Shown piece after piece: positions 1 through 8,777 of a DNA stretch of 64,000 nt; within the stretch, counting starts at the first letter, position 1; every line of letters starts with the position of its first letter. Both the position numbers and the translations under genes were made by a program. The notes beneath the pieces are model-generated. The model searched no databases. It saw nothing but the letters and a program-made list of their open reading frames with translations, and had not been told where the DNA came from. The stretch lies in NCBI RefSeq assembly GCF_019263745.1, contig NZ_CP077107.1, positions 2,604,001 through 2,668,000 on the forward strand, given 5' to 3'. Origin of the DNA: Methanospirillum hungatei. GTDB taxonomy: Archaea; Halobacteriota; Methanomicrobia; Methanomicrobiales; Methanospirillaceae.

Positions 1-673
1 CAATCAGATCTGGATCATCAGGAATGATCGGATACAGATCGGTCAATACCTGAAAGTCCCGAAGATATTCAGAGATCATAATAGTATTTGTATCTGCAAT
101 TTGTCCCGGAAGCGGATCTTTTTTCAGGGGAACAATCTCATCTCCGGTTGCGATAAGACCTATTTTCCACTTTTTAACCTTAACATTCCGAATCCCAAAA
201 TGTGAGAGTGTTGCGATATCATAGGGGATGAGTCGCTGATCTGATTGAATGACTACCTGTCCTTTTGTTACTTCAGCCCCTTTTTTAATAACCTGATGAT
301 GTAGTGTAACCGGGGTCAGGATATACCCACGATCCGGGCCGCTCATCCGGACAACATCTTCCGTGACCACAGCATCAAATCCTTCGGGCATGGGAAGACC
401 AACATTCACCCTGACATATTCAATTTCTCGTGGATCTTCAGGTGATGCCCCCTTTGTCTGTTTACTCCTGACTGCAATTCCATCGATCCCGGCAAGAGGT
501 ACGGGCGGTATTGTTCGTTGTGAAAGCACTGATTCAGCCAGGACATGCCCCTTGGCATCCTTTACGGGGATAATTTTCGTCTGGGATACATGGTGAAAAG
601 ATGATAATATGGTCTTTTGAGCTTCTTTCATGGAAATAAGCGAACCATAGTGGAAAGATAATGGTGGAATCAT
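1..673 (-). CDS. moeA: Molybdopterin molybdenumtransferase MoeA, N-terminal part (runs off the window)
   Basis: This is the N-terminal two thirds of a MoeA protein, which inserts molybdate or tungstate into adenylylated molybdopterin in the last step of cofactor synthesis. Reading the minus strand from the ATG at 673 gives an open frame beginning MIPPLSFHYGSLISMKEAQ. It holds the MoeA signature PLAGIDGIAVRS (usually PxxxxSxMDGYAxR), the GxPxPxGxDAVV motif (VGLPMPEGFDAVVTEDVV) and the start of the molybdopterin-binding domain (GLIATGDEIV, then GQIADTNT). The C-terminus lies beyond base 1. The frame stays open a little upstream of this ATG, so a longer start is possible. A methanogen needs this cofactor for formylmethanofuran dehydrogenase and formate dehydrogenase. 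The gene is divergent from the histidine kinase at 838. Confidence 0.9.
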   Translation of the reverse strand, partial: MIPPLSFHYGSLISMKEAQKTILSSFHHVSQTKIIPVKDAKGHVLAESVLSQRTIPPVPLAGIDGIAVRSKQTKGASPEDPREIEYVRVNVGLPMPEGFDAVVTEDVVRMSGPDRGYILTPVTLHHQVIKKGAEVTKGQVVIQSDQRLIPYDIATLSHFGIRNVKVKKWKIGLIATGDEIVPLKKDPLPGQIADTNTIMISEYLRDFQVLTDLYPIIPDDPDLI

Positions 674-837
674 TTCTGGAGGTTCTACTTTATCGGTTGA
701 CAAGCATAAAAAAGTAACTATTACTTTACCAAGTATCGGTCGTGAAAGGATCATTTATTATCTGTTTCATCCCTATGGTGAACAAAGATATCAAGGAACA
801 GATACATCAGAGACGTCAGAATCAATAGAGTGATTGT

Positions 838-3800
838 ATGCAGGAGAATGATACCATATTCAAACAATTGTATGAAAAATGCGAACTCGCGACGATTATT
901 TATAATGACCATGATCACATCCTTGACATAAATCCTGCTGCTCTTGCCTTGTTCAATATTGCATCAGTTACAAAATCCACTGAGCAGTTCATATCAGGTC
1001 TCCTGAATATACCAGATGATATAGTAAACCGGGTGAAATCAGGTGAGACCATTACCTATTCGAAAAAAATCGTCCTTGATGAATCTGATTCTCATGCCTT
1101 TTCTCAAAATATTACTAATCCGGTTCTTTTTGTTGACATATCCTGCATTCCATTTATCCAAACCGGCGGACAGATTTCAGCATATTATGTTCAGGTGACA
1201 GATCACACCGCCCGTCATCTGGCTCAGGAAGAACTGAGAAAAACCCATGAGCAATTTATTCTTGCAATAGATAGTTCCAGAATAGGAATTTGGGAATGGG
1301 ATATTCAAACTGGCGCGACCATTTTCAATGACCGATGGGCTGAAATCGTCGGATATACCCTTGAAGAACTGACCCCTACGACCATTCACACCTGGGAGAT
1401 GCTGACTCATCCTGATGACCTAACGGTTGCTCAGGAGGCAATTCAAAAGCATTTTTCAGGAAAAACTGACTACTATGAGACTGTTTTCAGAATGAAACAC
1501 AAAGATGGATCAATTGTTCATGTCCATGACCGGGGAAAAGTTACTGAATGGGATGCGAATGGTAATCCAATTAAAATGGCCGGGACTCATAGCGATATCA
1601 CTTATCAAAAGAATTTGTTATATGAGTTAAAAGAAAAAACCGAAGAACTCGAGCAGTTCTTTCATGTGACCGTTGAGATGCTCTGTATTGCGAACACCGA
1701 CGGATATTTCCTCCGGCTTAATCCTGCCTGGGAACATGTTCTTGGATGGAGCAAGGATGAACTGTTGGCTAAAAAATTTCTGGATTATGTTCATCCGGAG
1801 GATCTTGAATCCACGTATCAGGCGATATCCCAGTTAGCACAGCAAAATACCGTCATAAATTTTGTTAACCGGTATCAATGCAGGGATGGAACCTATCGCT
1901 GGATTGAATGGCGGTCAGCACCTGTAGGAAATCTGATTTATGGTGCTGCCCAGGATATTACTGACCGGAAAATTACCGAAACACGGTTGGTCAGAAAGAA
2001 AAATATTCTTGATGCCATAAGTTATGCAGCAATGAACCTCATGTCGTCTCTTCGTGATGACACTATTGAGAATGTGCTTTCAAAAATCGGGCAGGCTGTG
2101 GAGGTTTCACGGTCATATATTTTTACTCATTCATATGGACCGGATGGAGCATCCTTGATTCATTACCAATATGAATGGACCGATGAGGGAATCACTACCC
2201 AAAAGAATAATTCAGCTCTCCAGAATCTTGACTGGAGAAATCAGGGATATGAACGATGGGCTATGGCTCTCATGAACGGGGAAACCATCTCAGGAACGGT
2301 TATGGATTTTCCACCAGAAGAACAGCAGCTTCTCGTTGAACAGGAGATAAAATCCCTTGCTGTTGTTCCCATCTTCTCCCACGATGATTTCCATGGATTT
2401 ATCGGATTTGATGATTGTGTCCATGATCATGAATGGAGCCAGGTTGAACTTGAGACACTTGAAGCAGCTGCAGGACTTCTCGGAGCTTCTTTTGGGAGAA
2501 AAAAAGCAGATGAAGAGGTTGAGATCCGAGATAACAATCTCCAGACCTTTTTTAATACCATAGATGACTTTCTGTTTGTTTTAACCCCGGAAGGACTGAT
2601 AGCCCAGGTGAATGATACCGTTATCCGCCGTCTGAAATATACCCAGGAAGAATTGATTGGACAGTCGATTCTTATGGTTCATCCTTCATCCAGGCACCAT
2701 GATGCCAGGCACCTTATTGAGGAGATGTTAGCCGGAACATGTGACTTCTGCCCAATTCCTCTGATAACCAAGGATGGGATGTTAATTCCGGTTGAAACAC
2801 GGGTTGTCTCGGGAATCTGGAATGGTCATCCGGCTTTATTTGGCGTCTCAAAAGATATCTCTGAATTAACGCTGTCTGAAGAGAAGTTTTCAAAGGCCTT
2901 TGAGGCAAGTGGATCCCTGATGGCAATATCAACCGTTGAAGGGAGGTATATTGACGTAAATAAAACATTTCTGGATACTCTTGGATATACACGGGAGGAG
3001 ACGATTGGGAAGTTGTCATCGGATCTTGATATATTTGTTCGTTCTGATGAAAGAAGCAATATCTGGGATGAAATCAGAGAAATGGGAAGTATTCGAAACA
3101 AACATGTCATGATAAAAACCAAAACAAATATGCTTTTAACCGGAATATTAGCCGCAGATATCATTTATATCCAGGAAACAGAAGCACTTTTAACCGTTGT
3201 AAATGATGTTACTGAAATTATCAGGTTAAGTGATGCCCTGCTTCAGGCAAATAAAAAATTAAACCTCTTATCCTCAGTAACCCGGCATGATCTCCTCAAC
3301 CAGGTTCAGGCCCTCTTTTTTGTTGAAGAGTTTCTTGATAAGGAAATGGCCCAGGATTCTCCTGCACGTGAAAGGCTTGAATTGCTCAGAAAAGTGGTTG
3401 ATACCATACACCGGCAGATTCTCTTCACAAAGGACTACCAGGATCTGGGTATTGCTGCCCCAACATGGAGCCATGTTGAATCGGTTATCAAAAAGGAAAA
3501 AGAGAACAAAATCTTTTCAAATGTCCTGATTGAAGTCAGCACGGGAACACTGGAAATATTTACCGATCCGATGTTTTCAAAAGTATGTTATAATCTCTTG
3601 GAAAATGCTCTGAGACATGGTGGAACTGTCACAAAGATCACGATTTCATTTACAGAAACCGAATACGGCGGGTGTTTGGTGTTTGAAGATGATGGGTGTG
3701 GTGTTCCGGTTGCAGATAAGAAAAAGATATTCAATCGTGGATTTGGTAAAAATACCGGACTCGGGCTGTTTCTCACCGCAGAAATTTTATCAATTACCGG

Positions 3801-3888
3801 AATGACTATACAAGAGACTGGAGAAGAGGGCAAAGGGGCACGGTTTGAGATCTCGGTACCACAAAACGGATATCGGATGGATTCTTAA
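838..3888 (+). CDS. Soluble multi-PAS/GAF sensor histidine kinase
   Basis: A 1016-residue cytoplasmic sensor kinase with no signal peptide or membrane segment. Order of parts: a first PAS-like region (about 1-130), PAS_3-type domains near 145-260 (WEWDIQTGA) and 270-385 (FHVTVEMLCIANTDG), a GAF-like domain about 400-560 with SYIFTHSYGPDG, PAS domains near 567-680 and 684-800, and a kinase core. The core has the archaeal H-box SSVTRHDLLNQ near residue 815, then the ATPase boxes NLLENALRHG (N), DDGCGVP (G1) and NTGLGLFL (G2). All boxes look intact, so it should autophosphorylate. No receiver-domain gene lies next to it, so its output partner is unknown. The ligands of the PAS/GAF domains cannot be told from sequence. 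It stands alone, with about 165 bp of shared upstream region to moeA. Confidence 0.93.
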   Translation: MQENDTIFKQLYEKCELATIIYNDHDHILDINPAALALFNIASVTKSTEQFISGLLNIPDDIVNRVKSGETITYSKKIVLDESDSHAFSQNITNPVLFVDISCIPFIQTGGQISAYYVQVTDHTARHLAQEELRKTHEQFILAIDSSRIGIWEWDIQTGATIFNDRWAEIVGYTLEELTPTTIHTWEMLTHPDDLTVAQEAIQKHFSGKTDYYETVFRMKHKDGSIVHVHDRGKVTEWDANGNPIKMAGTHSDITYQKNLLYELKEKTEELEQFFHVTVEMLCIANTDGYFLRLNPAWEHVLGWSKDELLAKKFLDYVHPEDLESTYQAISQLAQQNTVINFVNRYQCRDGTYRWIEWRSAPVGNLIYGAAQDITDRKITETRLVRKKNILDAISYAAMNLMSSLRDDTIENVLSKIGQAVEVSRSYIFTHSYGPDGASLIHYQYEWTDEGITTQKNNSALQNLDWRNQGYERWAMALMNGETISGTVMDFPPEEQQLLVEQEIKSLAVVPIFSHDDFHGFIGFDDCVHDHEWSQVELETLEAAAGLLGASFGRKKADEEVEIRDNNLQTFFNTIDDFLFVLTPEGLIAQVNDTVIRRLKYTQEELIGQSILMVHPSSRHHDARHLIEEMLAGTCDFCPIPLITKDGMLIPVETRVVSGIWNGHPALFGVSKDISELTLSEEKFSKAFEASGSLMAISTVEGRYIDVNKTFLDTLGYTREETIGKLSSDLDIFVRSDERSNIWDEIREMGSIRNKHVMIKTKTNMLLTGILAADIIYIQETEALLTVVNDVTEIIRLSDALLQANKKLNLLSSVTRHDLLNQVQALFFVEEFLDKEMAQDSPARERLELLRKVVDTIHRQILFTKDYQDLGIAAPTWSHVESVIKKEKENKIFSNVLIEVSTGTLEIFTDPMFSKVCYNLLENALRHGGTVTKITISFTETEYGGCLVFEDDGCGVPVADKKKIFNRGFGKNTGLGLFLTAEILSITGMTIQETGEEGKGARFEISVPQNGYRMDS

Positions 3889-3964
3889 AAGAGGGCGATT
3901 TATTCTGACCTTTTTCAAAAAGAATCGTAATCCATGTGATTATAAGCAAAAAATGAAATGATAT

Positions 3965-4837
3965 TTATCTCACGATCTTTGTGATCGGTATCTCCAGAAT
4001 ATCCTCTGCTCCAGCTGCTTTCAGCTGAGGTATCAGGGTGTTTACCTTACTTTTCAACACCACTGTTTCCAGGCTGAAATAGTCGATACCATGGAGTTTT
4101 GCAACCGTCGGTTTCTTTAATGCCGGTAGGGCTGCAACGATGGTCTCAAGTGAAGCTGCAGGGACATTCATCGAGATAAGAACCTTGTTTCGTGCGTCTA
4201 TGACCCCCATGAGGAGCGTTACAATCTCTTCTATCTCCTTTCTCTTGACCGGATCTTCAAAACTGCTATGATTTGCGATAATAGTCGTATATGATTCCAT
4301 AATCTGCCCGATTATCTTCAGTCCATTCTTTCGAAGGGTTGTCCCTGTTTCGGTCAGATCCACCACAACATCCATAAGATCAGGAACCTTGGCTTCACTT
4401 GCACCATAGGACGGGAAGAGCCGGACGGGGATTTTGAGTTCTTCAAAAAATTCTTTTGTTAATTTCGGGTATTCGGTGGTAATCCGGCTGTCAGGGCGAA
4501 TTTCGCTGACCATGGAGATGGGCTCACTCTGGTGGACTGCCACGACAATTTTGACAATACCCGGCCCTGTTTTGCTGTAATTGAGCTTTGCTACCTCTTT
4601 TACCTGTGCTCCTGACTCATGAATCCAGTCCAGGCCAGAAATACCCATATCGAAGTATCCCATCTCAATATAGGTCGGTATCTCCTGGGGCCGTAATATC
4701 TTTACTTTTCCTATCCGTGCATCATTGATCTGGGGATTATAATCACGGTCAGTTCTCCTGACCTCAAGATCGGCTTCTTTAAAAAGTTGCAGGGTCTGTT
4801 CTTCAAGACTGCCTTTTGGGAGTGCAATGTTAATCAT
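3965..4837 (-). CDS. hisG: ATP phosphoribosyltransferase, long form (HisG)
   Basis: HisG condenses ATP with PRPP in the first, committed step of histidine biosynthesis. The 290-residue length matches the long, homohexameric form that carries a C-terminal ACT-like regulatory domain for histidine feedback and does not need HisZ. The N-terminal MINIALPKGSL and the PRPP-binding signature DVVVDLTETGTTLRKNGL (near residues 155-172) are typical. The last 75 residues (KPTVAKLHGIDYFSLETVV) match the HisG_C domain. The gene is divergent from the toxin-antitoxin pair at 5110, and hisI lies just past that pair, so the cassette may have been inserted into a his locus. Confident assignment. Confidence 0.96.
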   Translation of the reverse strand: MINIALPKGSLEEQTLQLFKEADLEVRRTDRDYNPQINDARIGKVKILRPQEIPTYIEMGYFDMGISGLDWIHESGAQVKEVAKLNYSKTGPGIVKIVVAVHQSEPISMVSEIRPDSRITTEYPKLTKEFFEELKIPVRLFPSYGASEAKVPDLMDVVVDLTETGTTLRKNGLKIIGQIMESYTTIIANHSSFEDPVKRKEIEEIVTLLMGVIDARNKVLISMNVPAASLETIVAALPALKKPTVAKLHGIDYFSLETVVLKSKVNTLIPQLKAAGAEDILEIPITKIVR

Positions 4838-5109
4838 AGAACAATAGAAGGAGAGGTATCAATTAAACCCTGACGGTTTGATTCTGCATTGTCTATTCTC
4901 TGAAGAAACAGCTGAGAGGCGATGAGAAATATTTTTGCATCGACAGTAAATTTGTCAATGCCATTTCGTTCTCTTCTCTCCGGATATCGGTCGGATATGA
5001 AAAATAATGAGATGTTATCCGGGAATGGTCGGTGATGATAGATCTTTAATCAATAGGCACTTATTATATCATTGAATGCATAATTATTCTACATTGAAGT
5101 GGTGTTTAT
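4838..5109. other. hisG upstream region with first copy of a 24-bp direct repeat
   Basis: I see no gene here. The region must carry the hisG promoter on the minus strand and the promoter of the toxin-antitoxin pair on the plus strand. Its right part holds the first copy of the 24-bp direct repeat at 5010-5033. Confidence 0.6.
5010..5033 (+). repeat. 24-bp direct repeat, left copy, flanking the toxin-antitoxin cassette
   Basis: The 24 bases starting AGATGTTATCC and ending GAATGGTCGGT recur without mismatch at 5808-5831 in the same orientation, 798 bp apart. The sequence beyond each end differs. The two copies bracket the ribbon-helix-helix/RelE-like pair and little else, as expected for attachment-site duplication or recombination around an acquired cassette. 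They could also be regulator binding sites upstream of the antitoxin gene and of hisI. Confidence 0.85.
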
Positions 5110-5346
5110 ATGAACATTAATATCGGGAGACCATATGAAGAGGCGATCCGGAGGATCATTGATAAGGGGTATGCGGGGAATCAGACCGAGGTAATTCGAC
5201 AGGCAATTCTGGCATATGAAAAGATGCTCGAGGAAGAAGAGATGATGCTTGTTCACAGGGGCGTCTCTATTGAGATGGAGGAGATATTGGCTGGCAGCAC
5301 CCCTCTCTCCTCTCTTGAGGATATGAAGAAGCTTCTGAAGAAGTGA
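5110..5346 (+). CDS. Ribbon-helix-helix antitoxin-like protein
   Basis: A 78-residue protein with an N-terminal ribbon-helix-helix DNA-binding fold: a short strand (MNINIGRPYEEAIRRII) followed by the turn KGYAGNQTEVIRQAI that is typical of CopG/ParD antitoxins. The acidic C-terminal half (EKMLEEEEMM, then SLEDMKKLLKK) would be the toxin-binding tail. The family represses its own operon and neutralises the toxin encoded immediately downstream. The stop codon overlaps the possible GTG start of the next gene, so the two are translationally coupled. A weak GGTG lies 8 bases before the ATG. Family assignment rests on motif pattern and gene context. Confidence 0.85.
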   Translation: MNINIGRPYEEAIRRIIDKGYAGNQTEVIRQAILAYEKMLEEEEMMLVHRGVSIEMEEILAGSTPLSSLEDMKKLLKK

Positions 5347-5351
5347 TCATA

Positions 5352-5612
5352 ATGGAGATTGTATTTGCAGCATCTGCATCCAGGGAGTTTGAACGACTCC
5401 CACGCGATCTCCAAATCCTCTTCCTATCACATTTTGAGAAGATCCAGTCTCTGCCACCCCGCCGTCACTTGAAATATGGCATCCCATTCCATGTAGAGAA
5501 GGTGACACGGCAGGCACGGATAATCTATGAGATCCGGGAAGAAACGCTGTATATCCTCCATTGCTTTGAAGATCATAAGGACTATGAGCATTGGTATAAT
5601 TCATACCGATGA
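5352..5612 (+). CDS. RelE/ParE-superfamily toxin
   Basis: An 86-residue basic protein of RelE/ParE type. It has FAASASREFERLPRDLQ at the N-terminus, a central LKYGIPFHVEKVTRQARIIYEI that matches the family's 'L(K)G..yR..vGdyRiiYei' strand pattern, and a C-terminal YILHCFEDHKDYEHW. RelE members cleave mRNA on the ribosome, and ParE members inhibit gyrase. The sequence alone does not decide between them. The ATG at 5352 is chosen; a GTG at 5343 overlapping the antitoxin stop is an alternative that adds three residues. It follows its antitoxin directly, and the pair is bracketed by 24-bp direct repeats. Confidence 0.85.
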   Translation: MEIVFAASASREFERLPRDLQILFLSHFEKIQSLPPRRHLKYGIPFHVEKVTRQARIIYEIREETLYILHCFEDHKDYEHWYNSYR

Positions 5613-5926
5613 TTGTTCTGAAAATTCGTCTATCGAAGAGGCAGGTGTTTTGTCATCTGATCAAACCCCCAAATATTGGAATGAGAACCGGAATGATTTG
5701 GTAAATTGATGTAATATATGGGGGCATTTAAGGTTTTTTCAATTGACGGCGTTTTGGTGAATCTCGGGAGACATAAGGACTTAAATAGGTATTTGTGAGA
5801 GTAAACCAGATGTTATCCGGGAATGGTCGGTTAAAGATACGTGGCCTTTTATGCCTTGTATTAAAAAATGAACAGATTTAAACCTCATCTCATCATACTG
5901 TACGAGTATACTTCATTTCTTTACAA
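5613..5926. other. Intergenic region between the toxin gene and hisI
   Basis: No credible gene is seen. A short open frame continuing in another frame past the toxin stop looks random. The second copy of the 24-bp repeat is at 5808-5831. The hisI promoter should lie between it and 5927. Confidence 0.55.
5808..5831 (+). repeat. 24-bp direct repeat, right copy
   Basis: Exact second copy of the repeat at 5010-5033, same orientation, about 100 bp before hisI. See the left copy for interpretation. Confidence 0.85.
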
Positions 5927-6316
5927 ATGGGAGATGGAAACGATAACATGATTACGATTAATTTTGACGAAAAGGGATTAGTACCGGTAATTGCCCAGGA
6001 CAATACGACAAAGGATGTACTGATGCTTGCATATGCCAACAAAGAGGCTATTGACCTGACTCAGTCAACCGGATTTGCCCATTATTACAGCAGGAGCAGA
6101 AAGAAACTCTGGAAGAAGGGAGAGGAATCAGGACACCTCCAGAAAGTTCATGAAATTCTGGTTGATTGTGATGAAGATGCAGTCATCTACCTGGTGGATC
6201 AGCTTACAGCAGCATGTCACACCGGATACCGGTCATGCTTTTACCGAAGGCTTGATGGGACCGTTTCCGGAGAACGGATGTTTGATCCTGATGAGGTTTA
6301 CAAGAAAAAAGAATAA
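5927..6316 (+). CDS. hisI: Phosphoribosyl-AMP cyclohydrolase (HisI)
   Basis: HisI opens the adenine ring of phosphoribosyl-AMP in the third step of histidine biosynthesis. The 129 residues match the stand-alone archaeal form with no fused HisE. Zinc- and magnesium-binding motifs are intact: [15 protein letters not shown], then [13 protein letters not shown] with the two remaining zinc cysteines. [10 protein letters not shown] and [18 protein letters not shown] are the substrate-binding signature. The ATG at 5948 ([10 protein letters not shown]) is an equally good start, since GGAGATGG lies just upstream of it; the first seven residues would then be leader. The ATPase gene downstream is convergent. 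Confidence 0.95.
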   Translation: MGDGNDNMITINFDEKGLVPVIAQDNTTKDVLMLAYANKEAIDLTQSTGFAHYYSRSRKKLWKKGEESGHLQKVHEILVDCDEDAVIYLVDQLTAACHTGYRSCFYRRLDGTVSGERMFDPDEVYKKKE

Positions 6317-6377
6317 AACTTCAGAACGATTGGTGAATATAAGGGGTTATCAGCATCGCTCCTCTTTTTTTATGAAT

Positions 6378-7769
6378 TTATGGCCTGCTTCGGCGATACA
6401 TCTCATCCAATGAGGTAGTATTCCAGATATGGACCTTGTTAGATGCAATCCCGGATTCTTGGGTAAATGTTTTTGCAATGACCAGATAGTGCTTATCACG
6501 AAATTCAGGATGGTATGAAAGAAAAACGTTACTTTTTACCAGAAGATTTGCAAATACTTTTTCTGCATTCACCTTTTCCTGCCATTTCACCTCACAAAAT
6601 AGAACATCTGTATCACTGAAGGCGATAAGATCAATCTCATGCTCTTTCATCCACCACCGTGAGCAGGAATGGAACCTGAAGGGAAGCAGCCCGAATTCAT
6701 TAAACTTCCATAACAGATCCTCTATGCACCCCTCAAATTTTCTTCCGATATATGCCTGAAGAGTTGGTTTTACCTCCTGAACACAAAGGGATCTTCCATT
6801 ACCCATTTCAATTGATTTCACATAAGGATAGACGTATCTGAACCAGAATGCAAAATAATTGTCAGATAAGAGATATTGTCCTTTTTTACTCTTTAATGGT
6901 TCTCCTGCAGGAATCTCCCTGATTATGAGCTGGAGGTTCATGAGTACCTGGAGATATTTCGAGACGGTAGACCGTTCTAATCCTGTCATCTGGGATATTT
7001 TTGATGGCGTTGTATTTCCTTCTGCAATTGAACGAAGGATTGAGAAATAATATCGGGGTTCTGATACCTCTGACATGAGAATAAATTCTGTATCCCGGAA
7101 TAGTATCGAGTCTTCTGACAGAATTCTGGAGATAATATTCTCATAAATGTCTTTATTCTTTTCCGCTTTGAATATATATGCCGGGGTTCCCCCAAATACT
7201 GCATAATGCTTTACTGCTGTGTTAAAGTCTGGAAAATGCTCCAGAATATCCGTGAATCGTAATGGTTTTATGAGATATTGTCCGGTTCTTCTTCCAAACA
7301 GAGGACTTTCGTATCTCATGGTCATTTCTTCCATCATACTGATTGAGGAACCACATACTATCAGGAACAGGTGTGAATCCTTAAGCCATGTGTCCCAATG
7401 GTACTGAATTACTGACAATAGGGAAGGATCCTCATTCACCAGGTATGGGAACTCATCACATGCAATGATTACCCGTTTGTTTTTATATGACCTGATATAG
7501 GAGAAAATGGCATCCCAGTCCGGAAAAACCACAGATGAGAGATGCGTATCCCCAAAAAATGCGGTAAGTTCTGAGGAAAATTCTTTCAGTTGTAACCCTT
7601 TTGTCTCTTCTCGTGCGAGAATTCGAACACCGGTGTTTTTTATGATAAACTGGTCGATTAGTTCAGATTTGCCAACACGTCTTCGTCCATATACAATAAT
7701 GAACTCTGCATTATTGTCATCAAACCGTTGCTGAAGTGATGTGAGTTCAGCCTCACGGTTAAGAAACAT
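6378..7769 (-). CDS. Archaeal ATPase with winged helix and DUF234 nuclease-like domain
   Basis: A 463-residue member of the archaeal ATPase family (PF01637 plus DUF234). The N-terminal AAA domain has MFLNREAEL, Walker A YGRRRVGKSE and Walker B VIIACDEFPYLV. A winged-helix DNA-binding segment follows (SKISQMTGLERSTVSKYLQ). The C-terminal DUF234 part contains DLIAFSDTDVLFCEVKWQ, a PD-(D/E)xK-like D...ExK pattern. These genes are abundant and mobile in methanogens, and no cellular role is settled. The start at 7769 was chosen because MFLNREAEL is the conserved N-terminus. A frame open to 7850 would add 27 non-conserved residues that run through a perfect palindrome, which is more likely the control region. 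Confidence 0.88.
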   Translation of the reverse strand: MFLNREAELTSLQQRFDDNNAEFIIVYGRRRVGKSELIDQFIIKNTGVRILAREETKGLQLKEFSSELTAFFGDTHLSSVVFPDWDAIFSYIRSYKNKRVIIACDEFPYLVNEDPSLLSVIQYHWDTWLKDSHLFLIVCGSSISMMEEMTMRYESPLFGRRTGQYLIKPLRFTDILEHFPDFNTAVKHYAVFGGTPAYIFKAEKNKDIYENIISRILSEDSILFRDTEFILMSEVSEPRYYFSILRSIAEGNTTPSKISQMTGLERSTVSKYLQVLMNLQLIIREIPAGEPLKSKKGQYLLSDNYFAFWFRYVYPYVKSIEMGNGRSLCVQEVKPTLQAYIGRKFEGCIEDLLWKFNEFGLLPFRFHSCSRWWMKEHEIDLIAFSDTDVLFCEVKWQEKVNAEKVFANLLVKSNVFLSYHPEFRDKHYLVIAKTFTQESGIASNKVHIWNTTSLDEMYRRSRP

Positions 7770-7817
7770 ATCGTATACTACAGGCTCGAAGATAATAAAT
7801 ATGTTACTTAAAAGTAT

Positions 7818-7833
7818 GTTACTCCGGAGTAAC
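7818..7833. promoter_or_regulatory. Perfect 16-bp palindrome upstream of the DUF234-type ATPase gene
   Basis: GTTACTCCGGAGTAAC is exactly self-complementary. It lies 49 bases upstream of the ATPase start codon, and related half sites flank it (GTTACTT before, ACTTTGGAGT after). Position and symmetry suggest a dimeric operator, perhaps bound by the ATPase protein's own winged helix. No other regulator is nearby. Confidence 0.6.
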
Positions 7834-8138
7834 TTACTTTGGAGTATCATGTTTTAAGTAATGGTTTGTTGATGATATGTTTGATAAACGATCTTTAACC
7901 CGGCAAAAAACTTGAGGATAGCCAATAGTCTCAATATATTGCTGATATTTATGTTACGGTAACTATTCAGCCATACGAAAAAAACACCTATGAGGCGGAG
8001 CCTCATGTGATAATTTTTTGAAGTAAGATAGGTGAAATCAATGTAAAAAAAGTGTGTACCTAAATTTTTTAAAAAGGTATTCCTCCTCTTTCAAGCAGGA
8101 AAATTATATTTTCTAGGAAAATCAATAGGATTTTAATT

Positions 8139-8777
8139 ATGACAGCAGATTTTTCCAAAAAGAGGATTGACGAGTTGATCTCTGCTCTGCTTTACATGGA
8201 CCGTCTTGCTGTCAGGGAAATCCTCTCAAAATCCACAGAAAATGAGGACAAACTTCATGTTATTGATGCAATAATCGTTCCTGCTCTGGAAGAAATCGGA
8301 AGAAGATGGGAGGAAGGGACTCTTGCGATTTCTCAAGTATATATGGCAGGAATAATAATTGAAGAAGCAATTGGGGGATTGTTTCCTCATAATGATTTGC
8401 CGGGTGGAGCAAAAGGAAAAATTGCAACGGTGGTACTTGAAGATTATCACATGCTGGGAGAGCGAATCGTTTCAGTATTTCTTATTGGTGCCGGTTATTC
8501 ACCAATTCGATATGGCAGAAGAGATGTTGCTGAGCTCCTGTCTCTCATTAAAAAAGATGAAATAAAATACCTATTTATATCTACCCTGATGCTTCCGTCA
8601 GCGTTAAAAATTCGGGAAATATCACCCCAGATATCTTCTGAGGGGGTAAAAATTATCGTAGGGGGAGCACCATTCCGGTTTGATCCGGACCTTGGCAGAG
8701 AAGTGGGAGCAGACCGTGTATGTCTGACAGCATCAGACGCAATCACCGCCCTCAGGGAATTGGAGGGTATATCATGA
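8139..8777 (+). CDS. Corrinoid (methylcobalamin-type) protein, MtaC/MtbC-like
   Basis: A 212-residue corrinoid carrier of the methyltransferase type. Residues 1-90 form the helical cap (LHVIDAIIVPALEEIGRRWEEG is the family signature). Residues 93-210 form the Rossmann-like B12 domain with the lower-ligand motif D102-x-H104-x-x-G107 (EDYHMLGERI), then SxL (STL, 148-150) and GG at 175-176 (GGAPF). Such proteins shuttle a methyl group between a substrate methyltransferase and a second methyltransferase. All residues for base-off His-on cobalamin binding are present. Its stop overlaps the start of the next gene (ATGA), so the two are made together. No substrate-specific methyltransferase of the MtaB/MtmB/MtbB/MttB types is seen beside it, which leaves its methyl donor unknown. 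Confidence 0.92.
   Translation: MTADFSKKRIDELISALLYMDRLAVREILSKSTENEDKLHVIDAIIVPALEEIGRRWEEGTLAISQVYMAGIIIEEAIGGLFPHNDLPGGAKGKIATVVLEDYHMLGERIVSVFLIGAGYSPIRYGRRDVAELLSLIKKDEIKYLFISTLMLPSALKIREISPQISSEGVKIIVGGAPFRFDPDLGREVGADRVCLTASDAITALRELEGIS

Noticed and set aside
5527-5709. Plus-strand frame over the end of the toxin gene
   Set aside because: It overlaps the toxin in another frame and has no start context or homology.
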